A stretch of 32,678 bases of DNA from a virus, in IMG/VR virus record IMGVR_UViG_3300003886_000029, positions 1 through 32,678 of that record; one strand, 5' to 3'. Under the pieces are notes generated by a model, which had not been told where the DNA came from, did no database searches, and saw only the letters and a list, made by a program, of their open reading frames with translations. Below are positions 1 to 7,478 of the stretch, piece by piece. The first letter of the stretch is position 1; each line of letters opens with the position of its first letter. The position numbers and the translations under genes are program-made.

Positions 1-2
1 AT

Positions 3-674
3 GATCTTACGATCCCACGCCTCGTCATCGTTCAGGATCTCAGCCCTCAGCACAAGAAGAATAAAGCTGAGTACATCGAAGGTGCCGAAGTTGGCATGGT
101 ATTCAACACAGTGACCAATGAACTTTATGGATCTGATGTGTTGTTTGTCCCGGTGTACTTCCGTCTGGAGTGGGTAGTTTGGAAACATCGTGATGCAGGT
201 GGCGGCTTTATCGGCGCATATGCAACGCAGGAAGAGGCAGTTGAAGCGGTTGGTCAGCACCCTAATGCGGGGCAAACAACCGAGAAAGGTGATCCAATGC
301 TCGATGTTCAGGATACGGCTCAGCATTTTGGGCTGCTATTGGACCCCAACTCTTCGCTGGAAGACCCACGGGCTGCTGAGATCGTTATCTCAATGTCCCG
401 ATCCCAGTTGAAACCGTCACGGCAATTTAACAGTCAGATCAAGTTGGCTGGTGGCGACCGTTGGGAGCGTTATTACAAGCTCTCGGCAATCGAAGCCCAA
501 AATCAAGCGGGCCAAGATTACTACAACTGGAAAGTCGAGCAACTTGGCTTTGTCTCAGAGGCTGTTTTCGCTCAGGCGGAAAGTTTGTACGAGTCGGTCA
601 AGGCGGGTGTACGCGACGTAGAGCGCGGCGATCCAAAGCCTTCAACAGAAGAGGCGGATGACGGCAAAATGTAG
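3..674 (+). CDS. Conserved phage replication-module protein, 5' truncated
   Basis: The reading frame is open from the first bases of the window, so the gene starts outside it; an internal ATG at 96 is not the true start because the residues before it (TIPRLVIVQDLSP, then YIEGAEVGM) read as normal protein. At least 223 residues are visible. The pattern IPRL-V-Q-LSP, EGAEVGMVFNT, VPVYFR--WVVW, GGGFIGAY is one I associate with proteins found beside single-strand-binding and recombination genes in many tailed phages, but I cannot name a proven function. The C-terminus is acidic (PSTEEADDGKM). It is followed by a rho-independent terminator and then the SSB-like gene, which suggests a role in DNA replication or repair. 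No catalytic motif was recognised. Confidence 0.8.
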   Translation, partial: DLTIPRLVIVQDLSPQHKKNKAEYIEGAEVGMVFNTVTNELYGSDVLFVPVYFRLEWVVWKHRDAGGGFIGAYATQEEAVEAVGQHPNAGQTTEKGDPMLDVQDTAQHFGLLLDPNSSLEDPRAAEIVISMSRSQLKPSRQFNSQIKLAGGDRWERYYKLSAIEAQNQAGQDYYNWKVEQLGFVSEAVFAQAESLYESVKAGVRDVERGDPKPSTEEADDGKM

Positions 675-681
675 GAATATT

Positions 682-708
682 GGGGTCCCGATATCGGGAC
701 CCCTTTTT
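682..708 (+). terminator. Rho-independent terminator, perfect 22-bp palindrome plus T5
   Basis: Bases 682-703 form a perfect palindrome whose arms read GGGGTCCCGAT, followed at once by TTTTT. It lies between the stop of the first gene (674) and the Shine-Dalgarno AGGAG (719-723) of the next. With no room for another promoter downstream of it, it may attenuate transcription rather than end it. The core 16 bases recur at 15451-15466, and the arms GGGGTCCC/GGGACCCC recur in the minus-strand terminator at 25095-25122. Confidence 0.8.
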
Positions 709-730
709 CACACTTCACAGGAGTAGAACC

Positions 731-1000
731 ATGGCGTTTGAACACAAAGATAACAGCGGGTCCATCTTCAAGAATCAATACAAGAAAGAAGATAAGCATC
801 CGGACCACCAAGGTAGTTGCAAAATCATTTGCGAGGAATGTGGCCACGCGACCGAATTACGAATTTCTGCGTGGATTAGCGACCTCAAAGACAAGACGGG
901 CAAATACTTCGGATTGTCATTCAGCAAGCATCAGCCCAAGGAGCCATCCAGTCCGGTTGGCCGAACTGAGGACGATTTCGACGACGACATACCATTTTAA
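731..1000 (+). CDS. Small SSB-like protein with acidic tip DDDIPF
   Basis: The 89-residue product starts at ATG 731, which has AGGAG eight bases upstream; a longer reading from 680 would begin inside the terminator hairpin and is rejected. The N-terminus (MAFEHKDNSGSIFKN) and the -ISAWI- and -YFGLSFSK- strands match a small phage family often placed in replication modules. The protein ends in DDFDDDIPF, which closely resembles the acidic, phenylalanine-terminated tail by which single-strand-binding proteins recruit replication partners. A CEEC pair near residue 37 could bind a metal. It precedes the polymerase gene by three bases, so the two are probably translated together. Single-strand DNA binding is inference; the length is well below classical SSB. 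Confidence 0.75.
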   Translation: MAFEHKDNSGSIFKNQYKKEDKHPDHQGSCKIICEECGHATELRISAWISDLKDKTGKYFGLSFSKHQPKEPSSPVGRTEDDFDDDIPF

Positions 1001-1003
1001 GTC

Positions 1004-2830
1004 GTGTATCCCGACCTTCATAGATTTGACCGGTTCGCATACGACACGGAAACTACAGGCTTACGTTACCCAATACATAAAGCTTTTGCCTGTTCGATAT
1101 CGACCCCTGATGGGAAGGACTGGTACTACGATTTTCGGCGGCAGCCGAAGGCGCTGGACTGGCTAAATGAAGCTTTTGGGAGATTACCCGAGAGTACCCG
1201 TATCATTTGCCATAATGCACCTTTTGACGCATGCATGTCGGCTGCTGCCGGAATTTTTATCCCTCTCCATTTGCTCGATGATACTATCAATCGTGCTTGT
1301 ACCATCAATGAGCACGAGGCATCTAAATTCCCATGGAACAAACACCAAAAACCAGGAGGTTATAGCCTCGACTACCTATGTCGAAAGTACATAGGCAGAG
1401 GGAAAAGGGAAATAGATGTCGTTAATATTGCTGATCTTCCATACGAGGAAGTTAAAGATTATGCTGTCGATGATGCGATCCTAACACTTGAACTTTGGGA
1501 GTGGCAACAAAAAGAAATAGAGAGGATGGGACTTGAGCAAATCAATAAACTCGAACGTAATGCTATGCCCCGAATTATTAGATCCCAGATGGAGGGAATT
1601 CGAGTCGATCTTGATACTGCTGAACAAGCGATGAAGAACATGACCCCTATGATCGAGGGGCATCAACGGGAAATGGATAAAATGGCGGGATGGAATTTTA
1701 ATGCCAATTCCCCCCCGCAAGTTAAGAAATTATTTAAACCCGAACAACGAAACGGCACTTGGTGGGTCGGTAAATGTAAAATTGGCACTACTGGCAAGGG
1801 TGCACCAAGCTTTGGCAAAGAATACCTTGAATCATTAGCGGAGACTGACCCACGGGCGAGACAAATCGTAAAAATTCGATCCGGGCTTAAGACTCGCGAT
1901 ACTTTCCTTAAGAAACACATCCTTGAACATGCGATCGGGAATCGAGTCTATCCAACAATCAACCAAACGGTCAGAGAAACTGGCGGCACTAAATGGGGTC
2001 GATTATCCTACGTCGATCCAGCCATGCAACAGATCCCCTCTCGCGATAAGATCACCGCCGCTATTGTCAAACCTTGCTTTTTACCAGATGAAGGTCAAGT
2101 ATGGCTAGATTATGATTTGGCTTCATTTGAGGTTAGAATATTCGCTGCATTAGTGGGCATGTATGACGATCATCTTGTCAAAATGTATCAAGCTAACCCT
2201 TCTCTTGATTTTCATCAGACTGTAGCCGATCTTACGGGGCTAAAGCGCAATGCGGAATACGGCGGGGAACCAAATGCCAAGCAGTTGAACCTCAGTATGA
2301 TCTTTGTACAGGGCGCAGGAGCAACAGCCCAAAAAATGGGCATGGAGACGGAAGATGCAGAGTTCACAGATGAATGGGGGGAGGTCATTAAATACCAACG
2401 TGCAGGTGACGATGCGTATAGAATTATTGACCGATACCACACTAAAGTCCGGGGAGTGCGCAAACTTGCGGAAACTGCTAAAAAGATTGCGGAGAGACGG
2501 GGTTATATTAGAACTAAGTATGGGAGACATCTTAGATTCCCTAAACGATACAAATCATACAAGGCTTCCGGTATCCTTATTCAAGCAACATCGGCGGATA
2601 TAAATAAAGAGAATTGGTGCATCATTGACGAGGCTCTAGATAATAGAGGACGAATAATCCTTAACACACACGACAGTTATAGTATGTCAGCTAAAGAGGA
2701 CCATGTAGAAGATTTACTGGAGGATATTAAAGGAGCAGTGGAACGAGAGTTCTTGGGCGTTCCTTTACTGTTAGATCTAAATGGAGTAGGGCGGAACTGG
2801 TGGTCTGCCTTAAAAAATAAAGGGATATAG
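1004..2830 (+). CDS. dpoZ: Family A DNA polymerase with 3'-5' exonuclease, DpoZ type
   Basis: The 608-residue replicative polymerase starts at GTG 1004 with only a weak ribosome site, so coupling to the SSB-like gene is likely. The proofreading domain shows ExoI DTE (D14, E16), ExoII NAPFD (N71, D75) and ExoIII YAVDD (Y153, D157). The polymerase domain shows LSYVDPAMQQIPSR (about 335-347), motif A YDLASFEVR (D371, E376), motif B NAKQLNLSMIF (K426) and motif C HDS (H556, D557). There is no 5' nuclease domain. Motif B departs from the norm: the usual arginine four residues before the lysine is E422, and the residue at the E. coli Phe762 position is L430. Because purZ and mazZ follow in the same block, I infer the DpoZ class that copies with dZTP; the family A identity itself is certain. 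Confidence 0.93.
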   Translation: MYPDLHRFDRFAYDTETTGLRYPIHKAFACSISTPDGKDWYYDFRRQPKALDWLNEAFGRLPESTRIICHNAPFDACMSAAAGIFIPLHLLDDTINRACTINEHEASKFPWNKHQKPGGYSLDYLCRKYIGRGKREIDVVNIADLPYEEVKDYAVDDAILTLELWEWQQKEIERMGLEQINKLERNAMPRIIRSQMEGIRVDLDTAEQAMKNMTPMIEGHQREMDKMAGWNFNANSPPQVKKLFKPEQRNGTWWVGKCKIGTTGKGAPSFGKEYLESLAETDPRARQIVKIRSGLKTRDTFLKKHILEHAIGNRVYPTINQTVRETGGTKWGRLSYVDPAMQQIPSRDKITAAIVKPCFLPDEGQVWLDYDLASFEVRIFAALVGMYDDHLVKMYQANPSLDFHQTVADLTGLKRNAEYGGEPNAKQLNLSMIFVQGAGATAQKMGMETEDAEFTDEWGEVIKYQRAGDDAYRIIDRYHTKVRGVRKLAETAKKIAERRGYIRTKYGRHLRFPKRYKSYKASGILIQATSADINKENWCIIDEALDNRGRIILNTHDSYSMSAKEDHVEDLLEDIKGAVEREFLGVPLLLDLNGVGRNWWSALKNKGI

Positions 2831-2831
2831 G

Positions 2832-5063
2832 GTGTTATTACCTCTTAACGAGATTAAAGAGATTGATCAGATTGCGGATTTTGAGGACCGCATCCATGAG
2901 GCAGCAAAGTTGTATGCCAGAGCGGGCATACCCGTTGTGCCTCTCCGTCCGAATAGTAAAATATTGCCAAAGAAAGAATCTGGCATCAATTATCATTCGT
3001 GCAGCACTAAAGAAGGTACAATGGATCGATGGTTCGATGCTGAGGGCAAATATCGAGGATACAATATCGGGATCGTATGTGGTGAGGTAATGTTCGCCAT
3101 AGATCTGGATTTGCACAATCCCGAGAAAAATGGCATTGAAGCATGGACCCACCTGTCTGAAAATCGTGAAATGGACAATGTGCCAGTTCAAGAGACCCCC
3201 ACCGGGGGTCAACACATGTTGTTCAAATGGCGGGAAAATCTGACATCATCCTCCGGAAAACTCGGACCGGGCGTCGATACCCGTGGCGGCGACGGTAGCC
3301 CCCGCTCCCACATCGTGGCGTGGCCGTCATACGTAGAATGGGAAGAGCCAGATGGGGAGGATGACACTATACAAAAGAGCGGTACGTATAGCTGGGCAGA
3401 AGGGGGGGACGTACCGGACGCACCAGAGTGGATAGCGGAGTTAATGGGTGTCCCATGGGTACATGCCCCGGGGCGCGGAAACGAGGAAGTAGGAGAAGGC
3501 GATGGCGAAAAAACATATAAGCTCTCACAGATCGCGGCTATGCTCGACCATATCGATCCCAATATCTTATCTTATGAGGAATGGCTCTTCATTGGGCAAG
3601 CGATCAACAGTCAACACCCCGGAAACGATGGACGGGATTTGTGGGATAATTGGTCAGAAAATGGTGAACGATATGTTGCTGGGGAGTGCAATAAGCGATG
3701 GCCGGGCTTTAACCCATCTGGTACTATACGGATCGGCTCACTTATCTATTTCGCTAAACAAGGAGGGTACAGCGCTGATAGCGACCCTGCTCGAACCGGG
3801 GACTTTGACGAACTTATCGAAAGAATGAATGAAGACAATTCTATTCTATTAACTGGAGGTAAAATACGAATATTGCATCGAGACAAGCTTGGTGGGATTC
3901 ACATTATGGGGACAGGCGATTTTAACACTCTTATGTATAATCGCAAGGTCACCATACCGAGAGCACGTCGCAAATTTACCGAAGCGGACATTTGGATGGC
4001 TTCTCCTGAGCGACGGGAATGCGTAAGGGGTATGGGATTTTTCCCTGACCAACCTTTGTGGCATGATGGGTATGTTAACCTGTGGCAGGGTTGGGGCTGC
4101 GAGCCAAAGGAAGGTGGTAGTTGGGCCATGTTTGATCAGCACATATTAAATGTCCTATGTAATGGCGATAAAAAGTTATATGATTATGTACTTGATTGGG
4201 TGGCTGACATACTACAAGATCCAATGAAGCCAAAAGGTACTGCAATTGTCATGCACGGCGAAGAAGGCACGGGTAAAGGAACATTTTGTCATATAGTGGG
4301 CCATTTAGTTGGCCAAAAACACTACAAACATATAACTAACGAAAAACATCTAACAGGCAACTTCAATTATCTTTTAATGGATGGATTATTAATATTTGCG
4401 GATGAAGTAGTGTATGGTGGATCAAGGTCTACGGCAGGTATACTTAAATCCATGGTAACTGAAAAGGAACTTGTATGTGAGAAAAAGGGAGTTGATCCCT
4501 TCATGTATGAGAATCGAGGCAGGATAGTCATTGCTTCTAATGAGGATTGGTTTATACCTGCCGGACCGGAGTCGCGTCGATGGCTTGTGCTAGAAGTCAA
4601 TGACTCTGTAAAAAGTGACCCTCGATATTTTAATGCTCTGTATGACCAAATGGAAGATGGTGGGTATGAAGCAATGATGTACGATCTTCTTAATAGGGAG
4701 ATTAAAAGTAATTTAACCCGAGCGATTGAAACTGCCGGGTTGAAAGCACAACGTGCAATTTATAGAGCCACTGGTGATTCAGTTGATCAATGGATGGACT
4801 ATTGCATCGGTGTACAGAATTTAGGCTGCATTGACGAAGGCGAGGGAGACTGGCCCGATAGTGTAGATAGAGTGGGGTTGTTCAAAACCTACCAGAAATG
4901 GATGAAAGAACATGGTGGTTTAAGAACAAAAGGCAACGCACATTTTTATAAAAAGGTAGAAGGTTATGGATTTATCAGGAGCCGCCCAGCTTCAAAAGAA
5001 GGGGCCATCAGAAGGTGGCGATACAAGATCCCACATTATGACGAATTTACAATTCAAAGTTGA
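2832..5063 (+). CDS. PrimPol-SF3 helicase fusion (primase-polymerase/helicase)
   Basis: The 743-residue replication protein starts at GTG 2832, one base after the polymerase stop. Residues about 20-205 are a bifunctional primase/polymerase domain with catalytic DLD (91-93), the GGQH motif (H128) and GVDTRGGDG (147-155). Residues about 228-312 resemble a primase C-terminal (PriCT) domain. The C-terminal half is a superfamily 3/D5-like helicase: Walker A GEEGTGKGT (476-484), Walker B LLIFADE (519-525), sensor ASNED (568-572) and arginine-finger candidates R582/R583. It should prime and unwind at the phage fork for the adjacent polymerase. T7 instead uses a gp4 TOPRIM-RecA-type primase-helicase, so this T7-shaped phage has a different replisome. 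Its 3' end overlaps the start of purZ by 26 bases. Confidence 0.9.
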   Translation: MLLPLNEIKEIDQIADFEDRIHEAAKLYARAGIPVVPLRPNSKILPKKESGINYHSCSTKEGTMDRWFDAEGKYRGYNIGIVCGEVMFAIDLDLHNPEKNGIEAWTHLSENREMDNVPVQETPTGGQHMLFKWRENLTSSSGKLGPGVDTRGGDGSPRSHIVAWPSYVEWEEPDGEDDTIQKSGTYSWAEGGDVPDAPEWIAELMGVPWVHAPGRGNEEVGEGDGEKTYKLSQIAAMLDHIDPNILSYEEWLFIGQAINSQHPGNDGRDLWDNWSENGERYVAGECNKRWPGFNPSGTIRIGSLIYFAKQGGYSADSDPARTGDFDELIERMNEDNSILLTGGKIRILHRDKLGGIHIMGTGDFNTLMYNRKVTIPRARRKFTEADIWMASPERRECVRGMGFFPDQPLWHDGYVNLWQGWGCEPKEGGSWAMFDQHILNVLCNGDKKLYDYVLDWVADILQDPMKPKGTAIVMHGEEGTGKGTFCHIVGHLVGQKHYKHITNEKHLTGNFNYLLMDGLLIFADEVVYGGSRSTAGILKSMVTEKELVCEKKGVDPFMYENRGRIVIASNEDWFIPAGPESRRWLVLEVNDSVKSDPRYFNALYDQMEDGGYEAMMYDLLNREIKSNLTRAIETAGLKAQRAIYRATGDSVDQWMDYCIGVQNLGCIDEGEGDWPDSVDRVGLFKTYQKWMKEHGGLRTKGNAHFYKKVEGYGFIRSRPASKEGAIRRWRYKIPHYDEFTIQS

Positions 5064-6027
5064 TCTGATAATTGATTTACAATTCGGGAGCACTGGCAAG
5101 GGATTGATTGCCGGGTATTTGGGAGAAACTGGAGATTACGATACTTGTATCTCGGCCAACATGCCGAATGCAGGTCATACATATATTGATCGGGTTGGGA
5201 ACAAGTATATATTCAAAGTCCTACCGTCATCAGCGGTATGCCCAGACATTAAGACAATACTAATAGGACCCGGTGCCGTATTTAGTGTAGATCGATTATT
5301 AGAAGAGATGATGTATCTTCGCCCAGATCAAACACTCAGGATACACCCAAATGCCACTATCTTATTGGAACGTCATGCTGAGGAGGAACGTAAGAAATTG
5401 ACTCACATAGCCAGCACTGCTCAAGGGTCCGCATCTGCAGTTATCGATAAAATGTGGCGGAAAGGACAATGTACAGCTAAACAATTGCTCAAGAATACTG
5501 AAATTGGAACTCTTGTAGCCAGTCATGACGAATGGCGAATACGCCTTGAATCATCTACTGGTATCCTTGCAGAAGGGTCGCAGGGTTATAGTCTCGGGAT
5601 AAACACCCAATTCTATCCCTACACCACCAGTCGTGATTGTACACCTGCGGCCTTTCTCTCTAATATGGGTATACCATTATCCATGCTTAGTTTAATTATT
5701 GGAACTGCTCGAACTTTGCCCATCAGAGTTGGTGGGTCCAGCGGCGATTGCTACCCAGATCAGGAGGAATTAAGTTGGGAGAGACTCGATTTGCCAGAGG
5801 AACGAACAACTGTTACTAACCGAGTGCGCCGCATCTTTAGCTATTCGAAGATGCAAATGGAAGAGGCTTGTTGGTATTGCAATCCCGATCTAGTTTTCCT
5901 AAACTTCTGTAATTATGTCGAGAAGGACTACGTTGAAAATATCGTAGCGCATATAGATGAAATTTGCGGCAGTGAGGTCAGGTGGGTCGGGTTTGGCCCC
6001 TCATATAATGATGTGGGAGTGATATAA
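5038..6027 (+). CDS. purZ: PurZ-type N6-succino-2-amino-2'-deoxyadenylate synthase
   Basis: The 329-residue homologue of adenylosuccinate synthetase (PurA) is shorter than bacterial PurA at about 430. ATG 5038 is chosen because the upstream extension lies wholly inside the primase gene and the conserved fold begins at once. The P-loop reads QFGSTGKG (15-22); PurA has WGDEGKGK here, so the catalytic Asp13 is replaced by S18, a known PurZ hallmark that lets dGMP replace IMP. NAGHT (H47), LAEGSQG (178-183), YPYTTSRD (193-200) and RVRRIF (262-267) follow the PurA order. The PurA guanine-recognition TKLD is LNFCN (288-292), consistent with ATP or dATP use instead of GTP. Predicted reaction: dGMP + Asp + ATP gives dSMP, which host PurB and kinases turn into dZTP. 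Confidence 0.93.
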   Translation: MTNLQFKVDLIIDLQFGSTGKGLIAGYLGETGDYDTCISANMPNAGHTYIDRVGNKYIFKVLPSSAVCPDIKTILIGPGAVFSVDRLLEEMMYLRPDQTLRIHPNATILLERHAEEERKKLTHIASTAQGSASAVIDKMWRKGQCTAKQLLKNTEIGTLVASHDEWRIRLESSTGILAEGSQGYSLGINTQFYPYTTSRDCTPAAFLSNMGIPLSMLSLIIGTARTLPIRVGGSSGDCYPDQEELSWERLDLPEERTTVTNRVRRIFSYSKMQMEEACWYCNPDLVFLNFCNYVEKDYVENIVAHIDEICGSEVRWVGFGPSYNDVGVI

Positions 6028-6407
6028 TGAATCAAGATAAATTTCACCCATCGGTCCTCGATGATAGTAAACAGAGTCCATTTGAACCGGGCGTGGTGAA
6101 TGTGAGATCTAGTCGGTTTGATCTGGCGATGCTATCAATCATTACATGGGCGGACAATATCATACCCAATCGATCACCGGCCGACGCCATTAAGAAGTTG
6201 TCAATGGAGGAAGTCCCGGAGTTATGGAACAGCCTGAAAAGGAACGGGACAGTAGACCCACTCGAAGTGGCCGACGTATTGATACTGGCATTGGATATCT
6301 GCCACATGTCTGGCATTGATCCGCTCGACGCCATTAATGAGAAGATGGCGATCAATCAGTGTCGCAACTGGAAATTTGAATACGGGGTATTGCAACATGA
6401 GGAATAA
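6027..6407 (+). CDS. mazZ: MazZ-type (d)GTP pyrophosphohydrolase, MazG fold
   Basis: The 126-residue protein has its ATG overlapping the purZ stop by one base (TAATG) and GGGAG upstream. It carries the all-alpha NTP pyrophosphohydrolase signature EExxE...ExxD: E61, E62, E65, then E80 and D83, which bind catalytic magnesium ions. The C-terminal segment KMAINQCRNW is typical of phage MazG-like proteins. MazZ partners of PurZ convert dGTP to dGMP, which feeds PurZ and drains the dGTP pool. The N-terminal 30 residues are a non-conserved lead-in. Substrate preference for guanine nucleotides is inferred from the tight purZ-mazZ pairing; an ordinary housekeeping MazG is the alternative. Confidence 0.88.
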   Translation: MNQDKFHPSVLDDSKQSPFEPGVVNVRSSRFDLAMLSIITWADNIIPNRSPADAIKKLSMEEVPELWNSLKRNGTVDPLEVADVLILALDICHMSGIDPLDAINEKMAINQCRNWKFEYGVLQHEE

Positions 6408-6409
6408 TC

Positions 6410-6643
6410 ATGCAATCTAAAACAATGAGCATAATTGAGATGCTGACCGGCAAAGTGGCAGGATACGCGTTGTTTGTAGCGGCTCAAGTAGTGATACTTC
6501 CGTTATATTATGATGTTCAGGTGCCAATAACCGATAACATGCAGATAGGGTTAATGTTCTCGTTCATAGCGACGTTTAAAAGTTACGGAGTCCGTCGATT
6601 TTTTAATTGGCTACAATGGGGAAGAAATAAGGAGTTGATATGA
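6410..6643 (+). CDS. Small phage membrane protein, DUF7220-like
   Basis: The 77-residue protein starts at ATG 6410 behind GAGGAA. Two hydrophobic segments (about 15-33, AGYALFVAAQVVILPLYY, and about 43-58, MQIGLMFSFIATF) flank a polar turn, and the protein ends with SYGVRRFFNWL. This pattern matches the small inner-membrane family I know as DUF7220, common in tailed phages and of unknown function. It sits between mazZ and a small acidic gene in the replication block, with no sign of a lysis role. Confidence 0.8.
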   Translation: MQSKTMSIIEMLTGKVAGYALFVAAQVVILPLYYDVQVPITDNMQIGLMFSFIATFKSYGVRRFFNWLQWGRNKELI

Positions 6644-6849
6644 GTGAAGTTACTTGGGTGGAGATAACTATACTCCACGAAACGGATGATGCGGTCCTAG
6701 TCACACAGGACCCTGACTCGGAGGATACCAACATAGCGAAGTGGGTGCCTAAAAGTCAAATTACTGATTCCACCGATGATATGGACATTGGGGCCGAAAT
6801 TGAGATCGAAATACCGGTGTGGCTAGCCGAAGACAAGGAATTGGTATGA
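6640..6849 (+). CDS. Small acidic phage protein, function unknown
   Basis: The 69-residue protein has its ATG overlapping the preceding stop by four bases (ATGA), with a strong AAGGAG upstream. It is rich in Asp and Glu (DDAVLV, DPDSED, DDMDIGAEIEIE), with the pattern WVPKSQI in the middle and VWLAEDKELV at the end. I recall similar small proteins beside nuclease genes in other phages but know no function. The next gene overlaps it by four bases, so the two are co-translated. Confidence 0.75.
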   Translation: MSEVTWVEITILHETDDAVLVTQDPDSEDTNIAKWVPKSQITDSTDDMDIGAEIEIEIPVWLAEDKELV

Positions 6850-7349
6850 GCCAAGGCGAAAAGAAAATGTGGGATTACCTGCGCCCCAAACTCAAAGCGC
6901 ATGGTCATTTTGATAGGATAGAATCTCATGCAACTGCTGTTGGCGTTCCTGATATTGATTACTGCATTAGCGGGTATTGTAACAATCTTGAACTCAAGTG
7001 GACTGATTCCGAAAAAAGAGGATTCCGTCTACGACCTGCTCAAGCTGGGTGGTTCAGGAAACGTGTCAAGGCGCTTGGACAGCCATGGCTGTTGGCGCTC
7101 AGTCAAATACGTGGCAAACGCGGGTACGTACTCATCCCCGGAGCCAGTGTCCCCGATCTTGTTCACACAACCAGAGTCACAGATTGGTTAGGAAGGGGAG
7201 TAGGAATATGGGAAGACAAAATAGACATCGATCAGCTGGTTCAATTCTTGGGGACATACCTCGTCACGGATGCCCCCTTACAGTCACCTTCGACGAATCC
7301 CGACGAATCCTCTGGATTGATCTTGCCGTCACATCTAAAGAAAGAATAG
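6846..7349 (+). CDS. VRR-NUC-like PD-(D/E)xK nuclease
   Basis: The 167-residue protein starts at ATG 6846 in an ATGA overlap; an in-frame start further upstream (6819) would overlap the previous gene more and lacks a ribosome site. The nuclease core is readable: E26 in an N-terminal helix, GVPD (D36), ELK (E49, K51), then LRPAQAGW with Q65, the order seen in VRR-NUC and related Holliday-junction or branch-specific nucleases. It closes the replication block, where T7-like phages keep endonuclease I, so resolution of recombination or packaging intermediates is a reasonable guess. The last 20 residues follow a 10-bp tandem duplication (7291-7310) that fixes the current reading frame and are probably variable. 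Confidence 0.8.
   Translation: MSQGEKKMWDYLRPKLKAHGHFDRIESHATAVGVPDIDYCISGYCNNLELKWTDSEKRGFRLRPAQAGWFRKRVKALGQPWLLALSQIRGKRGYVLIPGASVPDLVHTTRVTDWLGRGVGIWEDKIDIDQLVQFLGTYLVTDAPLQSPSTNPDESSGLILPSHLKKE
7291..7310. repeat. 10-bp perfect tandem duplication
   Basis: CGACGAATCC occurs twice back to back inside the nuclease gene. Ten is not a multiple of three, so loss of one copy would end the protein a few codons later instead of giving the SSGLILPSHLKKE tail. Confidence 0.85.
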
Positions 7350-7373
7350 TTGTAGTCCGCGATCTAATGATGA

Positions 7374-7405
7374 AATACGAACCATGTACGGCCATGGTTC
7401 GTATT
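7374..7405. repeat. Inverted repeat at the convergent gene junction
   Basis: AATACGAACCATG (7374-7386) pairs perfectly with CATGGTTCGTATT (7393-7405) around a six-base loop TACGGC. It lies in the gap between the rightward nuclease gene and the leftward holin gene (7350-7478), which otherwise holds no gene I can support. Neither strand has a T-run after the stem, so it is not a classical intrinsic terminator; a bidirectional transcription barrier or mRNA 3'-end stabiliser is inferred. Confidence 0.75.
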
Positions 7406-7478
7406 CATCAAGTCATATGGACCTATTATACAGGGGATGACAATATTTTGGTGAGTATAGGCAAAGATGCCTATGATG

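Noticed and set aside
680-730. Upstream extension of the SSB-like gene
   Set aside because: The extra residues come from translating the terminator palindrome; the ribosome site lies just before ATG 731.
1-7349. DatZ-type HD-domain dATP triphosphohydrolase, DNA ligase, RNA polymerase or integrase
   Set aside because: I looked for them because Z phages and T7-like phages may carry them; no ORF in the window shows the needed motifs. They could lie outside the window.
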